DNA of 64,000 nt. It comes from Geobacter sp. (GTDB lineage: Bacteria > Desulfobacterota > Desulfuromonadia > Geobacterales > Pseudopelobacteraceae). The notes beneath the pieces were generated by a model that did not search any database, was not told where the DNA came from, and was given only the letters and a program-made list of their open reading frames with translations. Positions 15,261 to 24,627 of this stretch are shown piece after piece. The stretch covers positions 372,001 to 436,000 of the forward strand of contig PJFB01000002.1 in NCBI GenBank assembly GCA_003574895.1, read 5' to 3'. The position numbers were made by a program, and so were the translations under genes. The number at the start of each line of letters is the position of its first letter. The first letter of the stretch is position 1.

Positions 15261-16231
15261 AGCGGCATCACAGCTCTACTGCTCTGGTCTCAGCATCCTT
15301 GTGTGCCGCCGCCTGCTGCCTGATTATCATGTCGGTCGCCAGCGGTCCGCGCCTGTTGAACCCCTTCAGCATGGATATGGAGACCTGCCGGACGCTCCTT
15401 GCCATCAGGCTCCCGCGGACCGTGGTCGCCCTGCTCATGGGAGCGGCCCTGGGAGCATCGGGCGCAATCCTCCAGGGCATCTTCCGCAACCCCCTGGCCG
15501 ATCCCTATGTGCTGGGCATTTCCAGCGGCGCCTCTCTGGCGGCTTCGTTCGGGCTAATGCTCGGCATCTCGGTTTTTCCATTGAGCGTCCCCATACTAGC
15601 GTTCAGCGGCGCTATCGCAACGGGTGCGGCAGTTGTCGTCCTGGGGCATGGCTGGAGAGGCCTGAAACCGGAGCGGCTGCTCCTGGCCGGGGTGGGCCTC
15701 GGATTCCTGCTCTCCGCCGTACTGATGCTGGTCATGACCGTTGCCGTGGATGACGGCCTCAAAAGGGCAATACTCTGGATGTCGGGCGATTTATCCATGG
15801 TTGATTGGGAACTGGTTCCGGTCGGGTTCCTCTTCATCATGACCGGGTTTGCCCTCGCAATGACAAGAAGGAAGGGGCTGAACGCCTTGACGCTGGGAGA
15901 CGACATTGCCCACAGCCTGGGCTTCAATCCGGTGCGGGAAAGGTTTTTTCTCTTTGTTGCGGCTTCGCTCATGACCGCCGCAGCGGTCTCGTTGGGGGGC
16001 GTGGTCGGCTTCATCGGCCTGGTTATCCCCCATGTAGTGCGCCGCCACGCCGGTTCCGACGCTGCCATCGTCCTGCCGCTGTCGGTTGTCGGCGGCGGGG
16101 CCCTGCTCTGCCTGGCCGACGCCATCGGCAGGACCGTTGCAGCCCCTCTGGAGCTTCCCGCCGGGGTCATTGCCGCGCTGATCGGCTCGCCATATTTCAT
16201 TTTTCTGTTGGGCCAAAAAAAGAGCAACTAA
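15257..16231 (+). CDS. btuC: Cobalamin ABC transporter permease BtuC (FecCD family)
   Basis: The inner-membrane channel of the B12 importer. The 324-residue protein has about ten transmembrane helices. It contains the FecCD family landmarks IRLPRTVVALLMGAALGASGAI, RNPLADPYVLGISSGA, LGVGLGF-like helices and the C-terminal GVVGFIGLVIPHVVRR, which faces the ATPase. It ends GVIAALIGSPYFIFLLGQKK. The start overlaps the btuF stop in an ATGA, so the two are translationally coupled. Normal length, no defects seen. Confidence 0.93.
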   Translation: MKRHHSSTALVSASLCAAACCLIIMSVASGPRLLNPFSMDMETCRTLLAIRLPRTVVALLMGAALGASGAILQGIFRNPLADPYVLGISSGASLAASFGLMLGISVFPLSVPILAFSGAIATGAAVVVLGHGWRGLKPERLLLAGVGLGFLLSAVLMLVMTVAVDDGLKRAILWMSGDLSMVDWELVPVGFLFIMTGFALAMTRRKGLNALTLGDDIAHSLGFNPVRERFFLFVAASLMTAAAVSLGGVVGFIGLVIPHVVRRHAGSDAAIVLPLSVVGGGALLCLADAIGRTVAAPLELPAGVIAALIGSPYFIFLLGQKKSN

Positions 16232-16255
16232 CCGCCGGGGCAGGAGATTGCAGCC

Positions 16256-17029
16256 ATGACCACACTTGATTTTGAAAATGTCGCCTTTTCCTACAGCCGG
16301 GACAGTTTTTTGGAGCAAATCGCCTTTTCCGTGGCCGCAGGGGAGATGGTCGGTCTGATGGGGCCGAATGGGGCCGGCAAATCGACCGTTCTCAAGCTTG
16401 CGGCCGGGCTGCTTGCTCCCAAGTCTGGAAAGGTGATGATCGCACAACAGGCGGTCCGCTCCTACAGCGGCAAGGAACGGGCAAAACAGGTGGCCTATCT
16501 GCCGCAGTTGCTGGATTTACAGGCACCGTTTCGCGTCAGCGAACTTGTCCGCATGGGCAGCTATCCGCAGAACGGGTCACAAGCTCTCACCACGGAAGAA
16601 GCGCTCCATATCGTCGGACTGCACGGGAAAGCACGGACCCAACTGGCGGAATTGAGCGGCGGCGAGCGCAGGCGGGCCTACATCGCCATGACACTGGTGC
16701 AGGGTGCCAAGGTCATGCTCCTGGATGAACCCCTGGCCAGCCTCGACATCAGGTATCAGTTCGACCTGTATCGCATCCTTAAGGAAATCGTTCGCGCAAA
16801 AGGCGTTGCCGTTGTCATGTCCCTGCATGACCTGGGGATGGGAGCCCTGCTGGACCGGGTCCTGTTGTTGAAAGAAGGCCGCATGATTGCCCAGGGCGCC
16901 CCCGGCAGCGTGCTTACCGATGAAACCGTGCGGGAGGCCTATGACCTGAATGGGCCGATCAACGGCTATCTGGCTGCAAACCGCGGCATCTGCCGCGCCC
17001 TTGCCCGGCCGGCCAGCGATAACTGTTGA
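16256..17029 (+). CDS. btuD: Cobalamin ABC transporter ATP-binding protein BtuD
   Basis: The ATPase that powers B12 import through BtuC. The 257-residue protein has Walker A GPNGAGKST (about residue 37), the Q-loop near VAYLPQ, the signature ELSGGERRRAYIAM, Walker B VMLLDEPLASLD, and the H-loop histidine in VVMSLHDLG. It is preceded by CAGGAGATTGCAGCC. The C-terminal tail (about residues 235-257) is cysteine- and arginine-containing and runs close to the tonB gene. Confidence 0.93.
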   Translation: MTTLDFENVAFSYSRDSFLEQIAFSVAAGEMVGLMGPNGAGKSTVLKLAAGLLAPKSGKVMIAQQAVRSYSGKERAKQVAYLPQLLDLQAPFRVSELVRMGSYPQNGSQALTTEEALHIVGLHGKARTQLAELSGGERRRAYIAMTLVQGAKVMLLDEPLASLDIRYQFDLYRILKEIVRAKGVAVVMSLHDLGMGALLDRVLLLKEGRMIAQGAPGSVLTDETVREAYDLNGPINGYLAANRGICRALARPASDNC

Positions 17030-17039
17030 GGACATTGTG

Positions 17040-17780
17040 ATGGCAACAAGCCTACGTCATTTCTTGATCGGGTCAGCCATACTCCACTTGTACCTGTTTT
17101 ACCTGATCCCGAATTGTTCACCCATCGCAACGGTTGCCATGCCAGCCGTTGATGCCTGGCTCATCGAACCCACGACAGCCCTGACAACGAGCCCGGAGCG
17201 ACCGCTCCATCCCGCCAGGGGCAGTGGCCTCCGTGCCGGGGTTAGGGAAAAGGTGCCGCTGCAATCGATCAGCCCAGGGGAGAACCCCGCAGTTCGATCT
17301 ATGGCTGGAAAGGGAGACGTGGCAATTGCCCGCCACCTCGATGCCCCTGGCTTGCCCGCGCCGCTGCCGGCCCAGGTCACGGCTCCAACGTCAACCCCGA
17401 CGACATCGCCTGTGGCCTCGAACAGTGCCATGCCCCCTGGCGGAAGATTAGCCACCACTGCCGGCCAAAACTCCGGGCCAGGGCAGGAGATGGTGTTGGG
17501 AAATATCGGTGCGCCCAGTTTCATCCACAGGGAAACGCCGGTGTATCCATTCATGGCCCGCAAGCTCGGCAAAGAGGGGAAAGTTGTTCTTAGGCTGGAC
17601 CTGGACGCCCTGGGTCAACTACAGGGAATCGACGTTGTGGAGGCAAACGGATTCGGCTTTGCCGAGGCGGCAAGTTCGGCCATCAGGAAATCCACCTTTG
17701 CGCCGGCAAGCAAAAACAACAGGGCCATGCCGTCACGGGTACTTGTCACGATCAGTTTTGTCCTGCACGAGGGTCAATGA
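17040..17780 (+). CDS. tonB: TonB-family protein encoded with the btu genes
   Basis: Couples the inner-membrane proton gradient to outer-membrane transport. The 246-residue protein has one N-terminal membrane anchor (RHFLIGSAILHLYLFYLIPN) and a proline-, serine- and threonine-rich periplasmic spacer (about 45-160). The TonB C-terminal domain (about 165-246) has PVYPFMARKLGKEGKVVLRLDLDALG and ASSAIRKSTFAPA. GAGG eight bases before the ATG at 17040 decides the start. No exbB or exbD is present, so it must borrow these from elsewhere. Its place in the operon suggests it is dedicated to BtuB. Confidence 0.87.
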   Translation: MATSLRHFLIGSAILHLYLFYLIPNCSPIATVAMPAVDAWLIEPTTALTTSPERPLHPARGSGLRAGVREKVPLQSISPGENPAVRSMAGKGDVAIARHLDAPGLPAPLPAQVTAPTSTPTTSPVASNSAMPPGGRLATTAGQNSGPGQEMVLGNIGAPSFIHRETPVYPFMARKLGKEGKVVLRLDLDALGQLQGIDVVEANGFGFAEAASSAIRKSTFAPASKNNRAMPSRVLVTISFVLHEGQ

Positions 17781-17913
17781 GACACGGCAGGGGAATTGTT
17801 GCCGCAAACAGGAGCGACGCCATGCCGGTGGCACCAATTTATATTTCGTGCTACACTTCGTCAGTTTCAACAAGAGACAGGCAGCGCAACCAGAAATATC
17901 AGGAGAGCCAAAC

Positions 17914-18894
17914 ATGATCATTGTAACCGGAGGAGCGGGCCTGATCGGCAGCGCCGTGGTATGGCAGCTTAACCAACAGGGGCGGGACGACATCGTTATC
18001 GCAGATCACCTGGGCCATGGCGACAAATGGCGGAACCTGGCGCCGCTCCGGTTCCTGGACTACATCGAGAAAGAGCGCTTTCTCCCCCTCCTGGAGGATA
18101 CCTTCAAATCCGTTCCAATCGAGGCCATAATCCACCTGGGGGCCTGCTCTTCCACCACCGAGCAGGACGCCAGTTATCTGGCCGGGAACAACTTCGAATA
18201 CTCAAAGCGGCTGGCCCGGCATGCCCTGAAGTGCGGCGCCCGTTTCATCTACGCCTCCAGTGCGGCCACCTACGGCGACGGCGCCCTTGGTTTCGACGAT
18301 GACGAGGCGATGCTGTCCAGTTTGCGCCCCCTCAATGCCTACGGCTATTCCAAGCAACTTTTCGATCTCTGGCTGCAGCGAAACGGACTTCTGGGAAAGG
18401 TGGCGGGTCTCAAATACTTCAATGTATTCGGTCCCAACGAACAGCACAAGGGCGAGATGCGTTCCGTGGTCCTCAAGGCTTACGAGCAGGTCATGGCAAC
18501 CGGCGCCATGACCCTGTTCCGTTCCCACAACCCTGCCTATGGCGATGGCGAGCAATTACGGGATTTCGTTTATGTGAAGGACGCGGCAGCCATGACCCTG
18601 TTCTTTTTGGAGCAAAGCGCGGCAAATGGCATTTTCAATATCGGCACCGGCACGGCCCGGTCCTGGAATGATCTGGCAGCGGCGCTCTTCGCCGCCCTGG
18701 GGCGACAGCCGGACATCAGCTACATCGACATGCCGGAGCAGATCCGGCCACGCTACCAGTATTACACCTGCGCTGCCACTGCCAAGCTGCGGGCAGCCGG
18801 CTACTCCGGCAGCAACATTTCACTGGAGGATGCCATAGCCGACTATGTCGGTAACTACCTGGCAAAAGCCCGCCATCTGGGTGATACTGATTAA
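17914..18894 (+). CDS. hldD: ADP-L-glycero-D-manno-heptose 6-epimerase
   Basis: Makes ADP-L-glycero-D-manno-heptose for the lipopolysaccharide inner core; a cytoplasmic short-chain dehydrogenase-fold enzyme with bound NADP. The 326-residue protein has the Rossmann motif TGGAGLIGSAVVWQLN and the HldD-specific region DHLGHGDKWRNLAPLRFLDYI. It also has IIHLGACSSTTEQD, the catalytic Y-x3-K in NAYGYSKQLFD, and KYFNVFGPNEQHKG. The frame is open far upstream (17509), but AGGAGAG (17901-17907) and the family N-terminus MIIVTGG place the start at 17914. It is about 130 bases behind tonB and is probably a separate unit. It ends 17 bases from the convergent oxidoreductase gene. Confidence 0.95.
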   Translation: MIIVTGGAGLIGSAVVWQLNQQGRDDIVIADHLGHGDKWRNLAPLRFLDYIEKERFLPLLEDTFKSVPIEAIIHLGACSSTTEQDASYLAGNNFEYSKRLARHALKCGARFIYASSAATYGDGALGFDDDEAMLSSLRPLNAYGYSKQLFDLWLQRNGLLGKVAGLKYFNVFGPNEQHKGEMRSVVLKAYEQVMATGAMTLFRSHNPAYGDGEQLRDFVYVKDAAAMTLFFLEQSAANGIFNIGTGTARSWNDLAAALFAALGRQPDISYIDMPEQIRPRYQYYTCAATAKLRAAGYSGSNISLEDAIADYVGNYLAKARHLGDTD

Positions 18895-18911
18895 TCGGGA
18901 TATGGGGCCGG

Positions 18912-19913
18912 TTAGGGCAACTTCACCACTACCCTTCCCCGGACCTCTCCGTGCAGCATGGCATGGATTTTCTCCTCCAGCCCTTCCAGCGTGACCTCCG
19001 TTACCACATCTGCCAGATGTTCCGGTTTCCACGCTCCCGCAAGCCTTTCCCATACCTGCAAGCGGGTCGCTACCGGGCAGTTGACCGAATCGATGCCCAT
19101 GAGGCTCACTCCGCGCAGGATAAACGGGTAGACATTCAGGGGGAGTTCGGTGGAGCCGACCAGGCCGCAGCAGGTGACGGTCCCGCCGTAGCGGGTCGAT
19201 TTGACGACCGCCGCCAGTGTCTCGCCCCCCACCACATCCACGGCACCGGCCCAGCGCTCCCTCAGCAGCGGCCGGCCCGCACCATCCGCCACCTCTGACC
19301 GCGGGATGACCTCAGTTGCGCCAAGGCTGCGTAGAAACGCCTCATCGGCACTCTTGCCGGTGGCGGCAACCACCCGGAAGCCGGACCGGGCCAGGATAGC
19401 CACGGCGATACTGCCCACCCCGCCGGTGGCTCCGGTGACCAGGATGTCGCCGTCAGCCGGCTTTACCCCTGCCAGCTCCAGCTTCAACACCGACAGCGCC
19501 GCAGTGAAACCGGCTGTGCCGATCACCATGGCTTCGCGCAGGGTCAAGCCCGCCGGAAGCCGTACCGCCCACTCCGACGGGATGCGGATGTATTGCCCCC
19601 AGCCGCCGTCTGTTTCCATGCCCAGGTCGTAGCCGGTTACGATCACCTGCTCCCCAGGGGCAAACAGGCCACTCCCGCACGAAACCACTTCGCCGGCGGC
19701 ATCGATACCCGGCGTGTGGGGAAACTGCCGCGTCACCCCCGGGTGGCCGGTGGCTGAAAGGGCATCCTTGTAGTTGAGGGAGGAATAGCGGACCCGCAGC
19801 AAAAGGTCCCCCTCGGGAAGGTCTGCCAGGGGGCGTTCCCGAATATCCCGTACGAACTGCTTGTCGGCAGTCTTTTCCACCACCAGCGCCGTAAATTGAG
19901 TTGCCTTGTCCAT
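18912..19913 (-). CDS. YhdH/YhfP-family quinone oxidoreductase (acrylyl-CoA reductase-like)
   Basis: A zinc-independent medium-chain reductase of 333 residues. Characterised family members reduce acrylyl-CoA to propionyl-CoA with NADPH. It shows RVRYSSLNYKDALSATGHPGV near the N-terminus, PGIDAAGEVV, and the nucleotide-binding motif VTGATGGVGSIAVAILA. AFLRSLGATEVIPRSE and the family end EIHAMLHGEVRGRVVVKL-like region follow. The frame extends upstream to 19997, but GGAAGGAAG precedes the ATG at 19913. The true substrate is not known; the YhdH name is secure, AcuI activity is inference. Confidence 0.87.
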   Translation of the reverse strand: MDKATQFTALVVEKTADKQFVRDIRERPLADLPEGDLLLRVRYSSLNYKDALSATGHPGVTRQFPHTPGIDAAGEVVSCGSGLFAPGEQVIVTGYDLGMETDGGWGQYIRIPSEWAVRLPAGLTLREAMVIGTAGFTAALSVLKLELAGVKPADGDILVTGATGGVGSIAVAILARSGFRVVAATGKSADEAFLRSLGATEVIPRSEVADGAGRPLLRERWAGAVDVVGGETLAAVVKSTRYGGTVTCCGLVGSTELPLNVYPFILRGVSLMGIDSVNCPVATRLQVWERLAGAWKPEHLADVVTEVTLEGLEEKIHAMLHGEVRGRVVVKLP

Positions 19914-20111
19914 ATCGTTTCTTCCTTCCGTCAACGATTCACCAGACCGGACATGTGGGCCGGATATCCCACCCTTCGGAATGGCGATGCTCTCCATCGA
20001 ATTTTGATATTTATTGCACTAGCTATTCTAGCAGCAGATTGTCCGGAGTCTACAGGAGTGGGGCAATTTACGGCGCTGTTTTCAGGAGGCGGTCAGGGCG
20101 GGCCTTGGACG

Positions 20112-23100
20112 TCACGAATCTATAACCGTTGTGGCGGCATTTTCAGGTAACACGGCCTTGCGCGGCCGCACCCTGTGCAGCAGCCGGTCCATGTAGTAGT
20201 AGACCACCGGCGTGATGTAGAGGGTCAGCAACTGCGAGGTCAGCAGACCGCCCACCACCGCCAGTCCCAGGGGCTGGCGCGACTCCCCGCCGGCCCCCAG
20301 TCCGACGGCGATCGGCAGGGTGCCCATCAGGGCCGCCATGGTGGTCATCATGATCGGCCGGAAACGGACGATGGCACCCTCGTAAATGGCGTCCAAAGGC
20401 GCCTTGCCGGACTCCCGCTCCGCCTCCAGGGCAAAGTCGATCATCATGATGGCGTTCTTCTTGACAATGCCGATCAGCATGATGATCCCGACAAAACCGT
20501 AGATGTTCAGGTCGCACCGGAAGATCATCAGGGTGACCAAGGCCCCGAAACCGGCGGCCGGCAGCCCGGAGAGGATGGTGATCGGGTGGATGTAGCTCTC
20601 GTAGAGCACGCCCAGCACCACGTAGATCACGAAGATAGCCATGGCCAGCAGCAGCCACAAGCCGCTGAACGAGGACTGGAAGGCCTGGGCCGTGCCCTGG
20701 AAGCTGGTGCTGACGGTCGGGGGAAGGGTCCTGTCGGCCAGCCGGTCAACCAGCTTCATGGCCTCCCCCAGGGCCACGCCGGGGCGGAGATTGAACGAGA
20801 TCGTCACTGCCGGCAGCTGTCCCAGGTGGTTGACCGCCAGGGGACCGATGGTCTTTGTTATGGTGGCGATGGTTTCCAGCGGCACCAGTTCGCCGGTCTT
20901 GGCATGGATGTAGAGCATGGCCAGGGCCGACGGGTCACCCTGGTAGGCCGGGTCCAGTTCGAGGATCACCTGGTACTGGTTGGTGGGGGCAAAAATGGAT
21001 GAAACCTGGCGCGAACCATAGGCATAGGCCAGGGCGTCCTCCACCTGCAGCACGGAGATGCCCAGTGCCGCCACCTTGTCCCGGTTGATCTCCACATGCA
21101 CCTGGGGATTGCTGATCTGCAGGTCGCTGGTCACGTCCTGAAGCTCCGGCACCTCCCTCAGTTTGGACTCGAAATCCTCGGCAGAGCGGTACAGTTCGTT
21201 CGTGTCCTGACCCTGCAGGGTGAACTGGTACTGGCTCTTGGAACTGGTGCCGCCGATCTGGATCGAAGGGACGTTTTTCAGGAAGGTGCGGATTCCCGCC
21301 ACCTTGGCCAGCTTGGGACGCAGTTCCTGGATCACCTCGTCCGCAGTGAGCCTGCGCTCGTTGCGCGGCTTGAGCCGCATGAAAAAGCGCCCGGTGTTGC
21401 TGCCGTGGCTGCCGCCGATGAATGACATGAACCCATCGACATTGGGGTCTTTGGCAATGATGGCCGCCACTGCCTCCTGGTGCAGTTTCATATCGGCAAA
21501 GGAGGTCCCCTGGGCCGTCTCGGTATCGGCATTGAGCCGGCCCGTATCCTCCACTGGCAGGAAGCCCATGGGAACCCTGGTGAAGAGCCAGCCGGTCAGA
21601 AAAAGGATCAGTATCGTCACGGCCATGGTGGTGCGCCGGTAGCGGAGCACCTGTTGCAGGGAACGTTCATAGAGGTGCAGCAAGGCATCGAAGAAGCGTT
21701 CCATGGCCAGGAACAGCCGGCCGTGATGCGCGCCAGCCGGGGGTTTCAGGAAACGGCTGCACAGCATGGGTGTCAGGGTCAGGGACACAAAGCCGGAAAC
21801 CAAAATCGCCACGCTGATGGTAATGGCGAACTCGTGCAGCAGACGCCCCAGGATCCCCCCCATGAACAGGACCGGGATAAAGACCGCCACCAACGATATG
21901 GTCATGGAGAGGATGGTGAAACCGATCTCCCTGGAGCCCTTGAAAGCGGCCTCCATGGCGCTCTCCCCCTGTTCCATGTGCCGAACGATATTCTCCAGCA
22001 TGACGATGGCGTCATCCACCACGAAGCCGACCGCCAGGGTCAAGGCCATCATGGAGATGTTATTGAGGGAGAAACCGAGCAGGTGCATGACCGTAAAGGT
22101 GCCGACAATGGACATCGGCACCGCCAGGGACGGGATGATGGTGGCGGACAGGTTGCGCAGGAAGAGGAAGATCACCATGATGACCAGGCCGATGGTCAGG
22201 CAGAGGGTGAACTTGACGTCGTGCATGGACTCGCGGATCATGACCGAGCGGTCGAACAGCACGTCCAGCTCGACCGAGCCGGGCATCTGGCTGCGGAAGG
22301 CAGGCAGCAGCTTCCTGACGCTGTCCACGACCTCGATGGTATTGGTGCCGGGCTGGCGCTGGATCGTCAGGACAATGGCGCGGGTGTTGTTGTACCAGCC
22401 AGCGGTCCTGGTGTCCTCCACACTGTCGAGCACCCGGCCCAACTCCTCCAGCCGGACCGGCGAGCCGTCCCGGTAGGCCACCACCATCCGCCGGTAAGCG
22501 GCTGCCTTGAAGAGCTGGCCATTGGCCTCGATGGTATAGGCCTGTTTCGTGCCGTCCAGGGTACCGGTCGGCAGGTTGACGTTTGTTTCGTCAATGGCGG
22601 TCGCCACCTCGTCGATGCCTATCTGGCGGGAAGCCAGGGCCTTGGGATCAAGCTGGGCCCGCACGGCATATTTCTGGGAGCCGTACACATTGACCTGGGC
22701 CACGCCGCTGATGGTGGAGATGCGGCGCGCGATCAGGGTCTGGGCATATTCGTCAACCGCGGACAGCGGCTGTGTGGGGGAACTGAGGGCCAGGTACAGG
22801 ACCGGCTGGTCCGCCGGATTGACCTTGCGGAACGACGGCGGGGTCGGCATGTTTTTCGGCAGTGTGCGGACAGCCAGGGAGATGGCCGCCTGCACATCCT
22901 GGGCTGCGGCATCGATATCCCGGTCCAGGTTGAACTGGAGGGTGATCCTGGTCGTGCCGACGCCATTGGTGGAGGTCATGGAATCGACGCCGGCAATGGT
23001 GGAGAGCTGGTTCTCCAGGGGTGTGGCCACCGCCGAAGCCATGGTGTCCGGGTTGGCGCCCGGCAGGTTGGCATTGACCTGGATGGTGGGGAAATCCACG

Positions 23101-23216
23101 TTGGGCAGGTCATTCACCGGCAACAGCCCATAGGACACCACCCCGAAGATGAAGATGGCGATCATGATCAGAGAGGTCATGATCGGCCGGCGGATAAAGA
23201 TATCGGCGATGTTCAT
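20112..23216 (-). CDS. RND multidrug efflux pump permease (HAE1/MdtB type)
   Basis: An inner-membrane proton-drug antiporter of 1034 residues. It begins MNIADIFIRRPIMTSLIMIAIFIFGVVSYGLLPVNDLPNVD-like, the standard RND first helix. It contains the helix-4 DD pair in LAVGFVVDDAIVMLEN, the porter domains (about 40-330 and 560-870), and the second membrane block with GIVKKNAIMMIDFALE. The hydrophobic-amphiphilic family is indicated by ATPLENQLSTIAGVD. Its membrane-fusion partner is 4.1 kb away at 27364-28503, separated by an accessory island. Its ATG overlaps the stop of the inserted yhcG-like gene (ATGA). No TolC-type channel gene is present. Confidence 0.95.
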   Translation of the reverse strand: MNIADIFIRRPIMTSLIMIAIFIFGVVSYGLLPVNDLPNVDFPTIQVNANLPGANPDTMASAVATPLENQLSTIAGVDSMTSTNGVGTTRITLQFNLDRDIDAAAQDVQAAISLAVRTLPKNMPTPPSFRKVNPADQPVLYLALSSPTQPLSAVDEYAQTLIARRISTISGVAQVNVYGSQKYAVRAQLDPKALASRQIGIDEVATAIDETNVNLPTGTLDGTKQAYTIEANGQLFKAAAYRRMVVAYRDGSPVRLEELGRVLDSVEDTRTAGWYNNTRAIVLTIQRQPGTNTIEVVDSVRKLLPAFRSQMPGSVELDVLFDRSVMIRESMHDVKFTLCLTIGLVIMVIFLFLRNLSATIIPSLAVPMSIVGTFTVMHLLGFSLNNISMMALTLAVGFVVDDAIVMLENIVRHMEQGESAMEAAFKGSREIGFTILSMTISLVAVFIPVLFMGGILGRLLHEFAITISVAILVSGFVSLTLTPMLCSRFLKPPAGAHHGRLFLAMERFFDALLHLYERSLQQVLRYRRTTMAVTILILFLTGWLFTRVPMGFLPVEDTGRLNADTETAQGTSFADMKLHQEAVAAIIAKDPNVDGFMSFIGGSHGSNTGRFFMRLKPRNERRLTADEVIQELRPKLAKVAGIRTFLKNVPSIQIGGTSSKSQYQFTLQGQDTNELYRSAEDFESKLREVPELQDVTSDLQISNPQVHVEINRDKVAALGISVLQVEDALAYAYGSRQVSSIFAPTNQYQVILELDPAYQGDPSALAMLYIHAKTGELVPLETIATITKTIGPLAVNHLGQLPAVTISFNLRPGVALGEAMKLVDRLADRTLPPTVSTSFQGTAQAFQSSFSGLWLLLAMAIFVIYVVLGVLYESYIHPITILSGLPAAGFGALVTLMIFRCDLNIYGFVGIIMLIGIVKKNAIMMIDFALEAERESGKAPLDAIYEGAIVRFRPIMMTTMAALMGTLPIAVGLGAGGESRQPLGLAVVGGLLTSQLLTLYITPVVYYYMDRLLHRVRPRKAVLPENAATTVIDS

Positions 23217-24355
23217 GGATTTTTACCCGCCTCCTGCTCCAGCCCCCAATCAAGCAGTTTCTGTTGCAACAGTTCCTTGGATGGCAGGTAGAGCTGGTAT
23301 TCCCGTGCGTGGATGTTGGCGTCGGCCGGCAGGGTGAGTTCGACTATGGCGTCTTTCTTCCTTTTGCAGAGAAGTATGCCTATGGTGGGATTCTCTTCGG
23401 CCGTTTTCACGTAGCGGTCGAAGTAGTTCACATACATCTGCATCTGCCCCAGATCCTGATGGCTGAGCTTGTCAAGCTTGAGGTCAATGATCACGTAGCA
23501 ACGCAGCAGACGGTTGTAAAAGACGAGATCGACAAAGAAATGATCCTCGTCGAAGGTAAAGCGCTTCTGGCGGGCTTCGAAGAGAAAACCCTTGCCGAGT
23601 TCAAGCAGGAAATGTTCGAGCTGGTCGATGATGGCGGCTTCGAGGTCGGACTCGGAATAGCCGGCCTTTTCGTTAAGACCGAGGAATTCGAGGACGTAAG
23701 GCTCTTTGAGCATATCCTCTGGTTTGACGATGACCTGCCCCTCGCTGGCAAGTTTGCGGATGCCTTGCTTGTCCCGGCTGAGGGCCAGGCGTTCATAGAG
23801 ACCGGAGGCAACTTGGCGTTTCAGCTCACGAAAAGACCAGGCTGACTGAAATGCTTCGATTTCGTAGAAATTGCGTTCCTCTGGGTTTTTGATGGTTAGC
23901 AGCAGAACATAATGTGACCAGCTTAGCGTAAATGGCGAGTTGCCAGATTTTCCAGATGCCATCTGAGGAATTGACAATTGTGCAGACGGTGTCTGCGAAG
24001 TTTTGGCTGGCTGTGATAATTCCGCAGACACTGTCTGCGAAATCTTTGGTAGGCGTTCCCTCCACAAAAAGAAAAACTTCCTCATGTATTCAAGATTTCT
24101 TTCTGAGAAACCATTCCCGAACTCCTCTGACAACTTTGCGGAAAGTATCTTCAAGAGTTCTTTCCCATACTCGGCCCGCTCCGCACCCTTCTGCTCATGT
24201 TCCACAATCCGCCGGCCAATCTCGAAGTTGGTCAACACCTGAAGGGTGTTGACCGTAGTGGCCGCGGCATGGCGGGCCGAGTGGATGAGTCCGCGGAGTT
24301 CGGTTATAAGCGGCGCAAGTTCGTGAGTTGCGGTTGTGGCTGGCTTTTTCTTCAT
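23213..24355 (-). CDS. YhcG/DUF1016 family PDDEXK nuclease-domain protein
   Basis: A 380-residue protein with an N-terminal DUF1016 helical domain (GLIHSARHAAATTVNTLQVL, IGRRIVEHEQKGAERAEYGK) and a C-terminal PD-(D/E)XK nuclease domain. The nuclease motif is FVDLVFYNRLL followed by VIIDLK, then GQMQMYVNYFDRYVK. The family is common in defence and mobile islands, and some members are DNases. The middle (about 105-140) has unusual serine-, glutamine- and threonine-rich near-repeats (SQTVSAELSQP, SQTPSAQLSIP). The last about ten residues seem to run over the leader of the RND pump gene, whose ATG overlaps its stop. AGGAGG precedes the ATG. Confidence 0.87.
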   Translation of the reverse strand: MKKKPATTATHELAPLITELRGLIHSARHAAATTVNTLQVLTNFEIGRRIVEHEQKGAERAEYGKELLKILSAKLSEEFGNGFSERNLEYMRKFFFLWRERLPKISQTVSAELSQPAKTSQTPSAQLSIPQMASGKSGNSPFTLSWSHYVLLLTIKNPEERNFYEIEAFQSAWSFRELKRQVASGLYERLALSRDKQGIRKLASEGQVIVKPEDMLKEPYVLEFLGLNEKAGYSESDLEAAIIDQLEHFLLELGKGFLFEARQKRFTFDEDHFFVDLVFYNRLLRCYVIIDLKLDKLSHQDLGQMQMYVNYFDRYVKTAEENPTIGILLCKRKKDAIVELTLPADANIHAREYQLYLPSKELLQQKLLDWGLEQEAGKNP

Positions 24356-24401
24356 TGTGGCAAAGCCTCCTGCTCGCGCTTAGTTATGCCAATTTTTACC
24401 A

Positions 24402-24430
24402 TTGACATGGTGTGTATCAGTGTGTATGAA
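24402..24430 (+). promoter_or_regulatory. Promoter of hicAB with direct-repeat operator
   Basis: TTGACA (24402-24407), 17 bases and TATGAA (24425-24430) form the promoter. The predicted start is at or within a base or two of the hicA ATG (24438), so the mRNA may be leaderless. TGTGTATCAG and TGTGTATGAA are direct repeats through the spacer and -10, a likely binding site for the HicB ribbon-helix-helix domain. Confidence 0.55.
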
Positions 24431-24437
24431 TTTACTT

Positions 24438-24626
24438 ATGACCAGCAAAGAGATCATCAGGCGGCTTGAAAACGAGGGCTGGTATTGTGCCGGAGGCAAA
24501 GGCGACCACCAGAAATACAAACACCCGTCAAAAGCTGGCCATGTAGTAGTACCACATCCACGTAAAGACATTCCAACCGGGACCTTGCGGAACATTTTCC
24601 GTCAGGCAGGTTGGGAATGGAGGTAA
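24438..24626 (+). CDS. hicA: HicA-family mRNA interferase toxin
   Basis: A small double-stranded-RNA-binding-fold toxin that cleaves mRNA, neutralised by HicB. The 62-residue product MTSKEIIRRLENEGW has the catalytic histidine region GGKGDHQKYKHP, the strand HVVVPHPRKDIPTGTL, and ends RNIFRQAGWEW, all typical for HicA. Upstream in-frame starts exist (24402 and 24426), but 24438 begins at the family N-terminus. No ribosome site precedes it, matching a leaderless transcript. The stop is one base before hicB. Confidence 0.9.
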   Translation: MTSKEIIRRLENEGWYCAGGKGDHQKYKHPSKAGHVVVPHPRKDIPTGTLRNIFRQAGWEWR

Positions 24627-24627
24627 A

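Noticed and set aside
21480-23291. 603-aa plus-strand frame opposite the RND pump gene
   Set aside because: The composition is extreme in glycine, histidine, glutamine and aspartate, typical of the reverse complement of membrane-protein codons; no start site.
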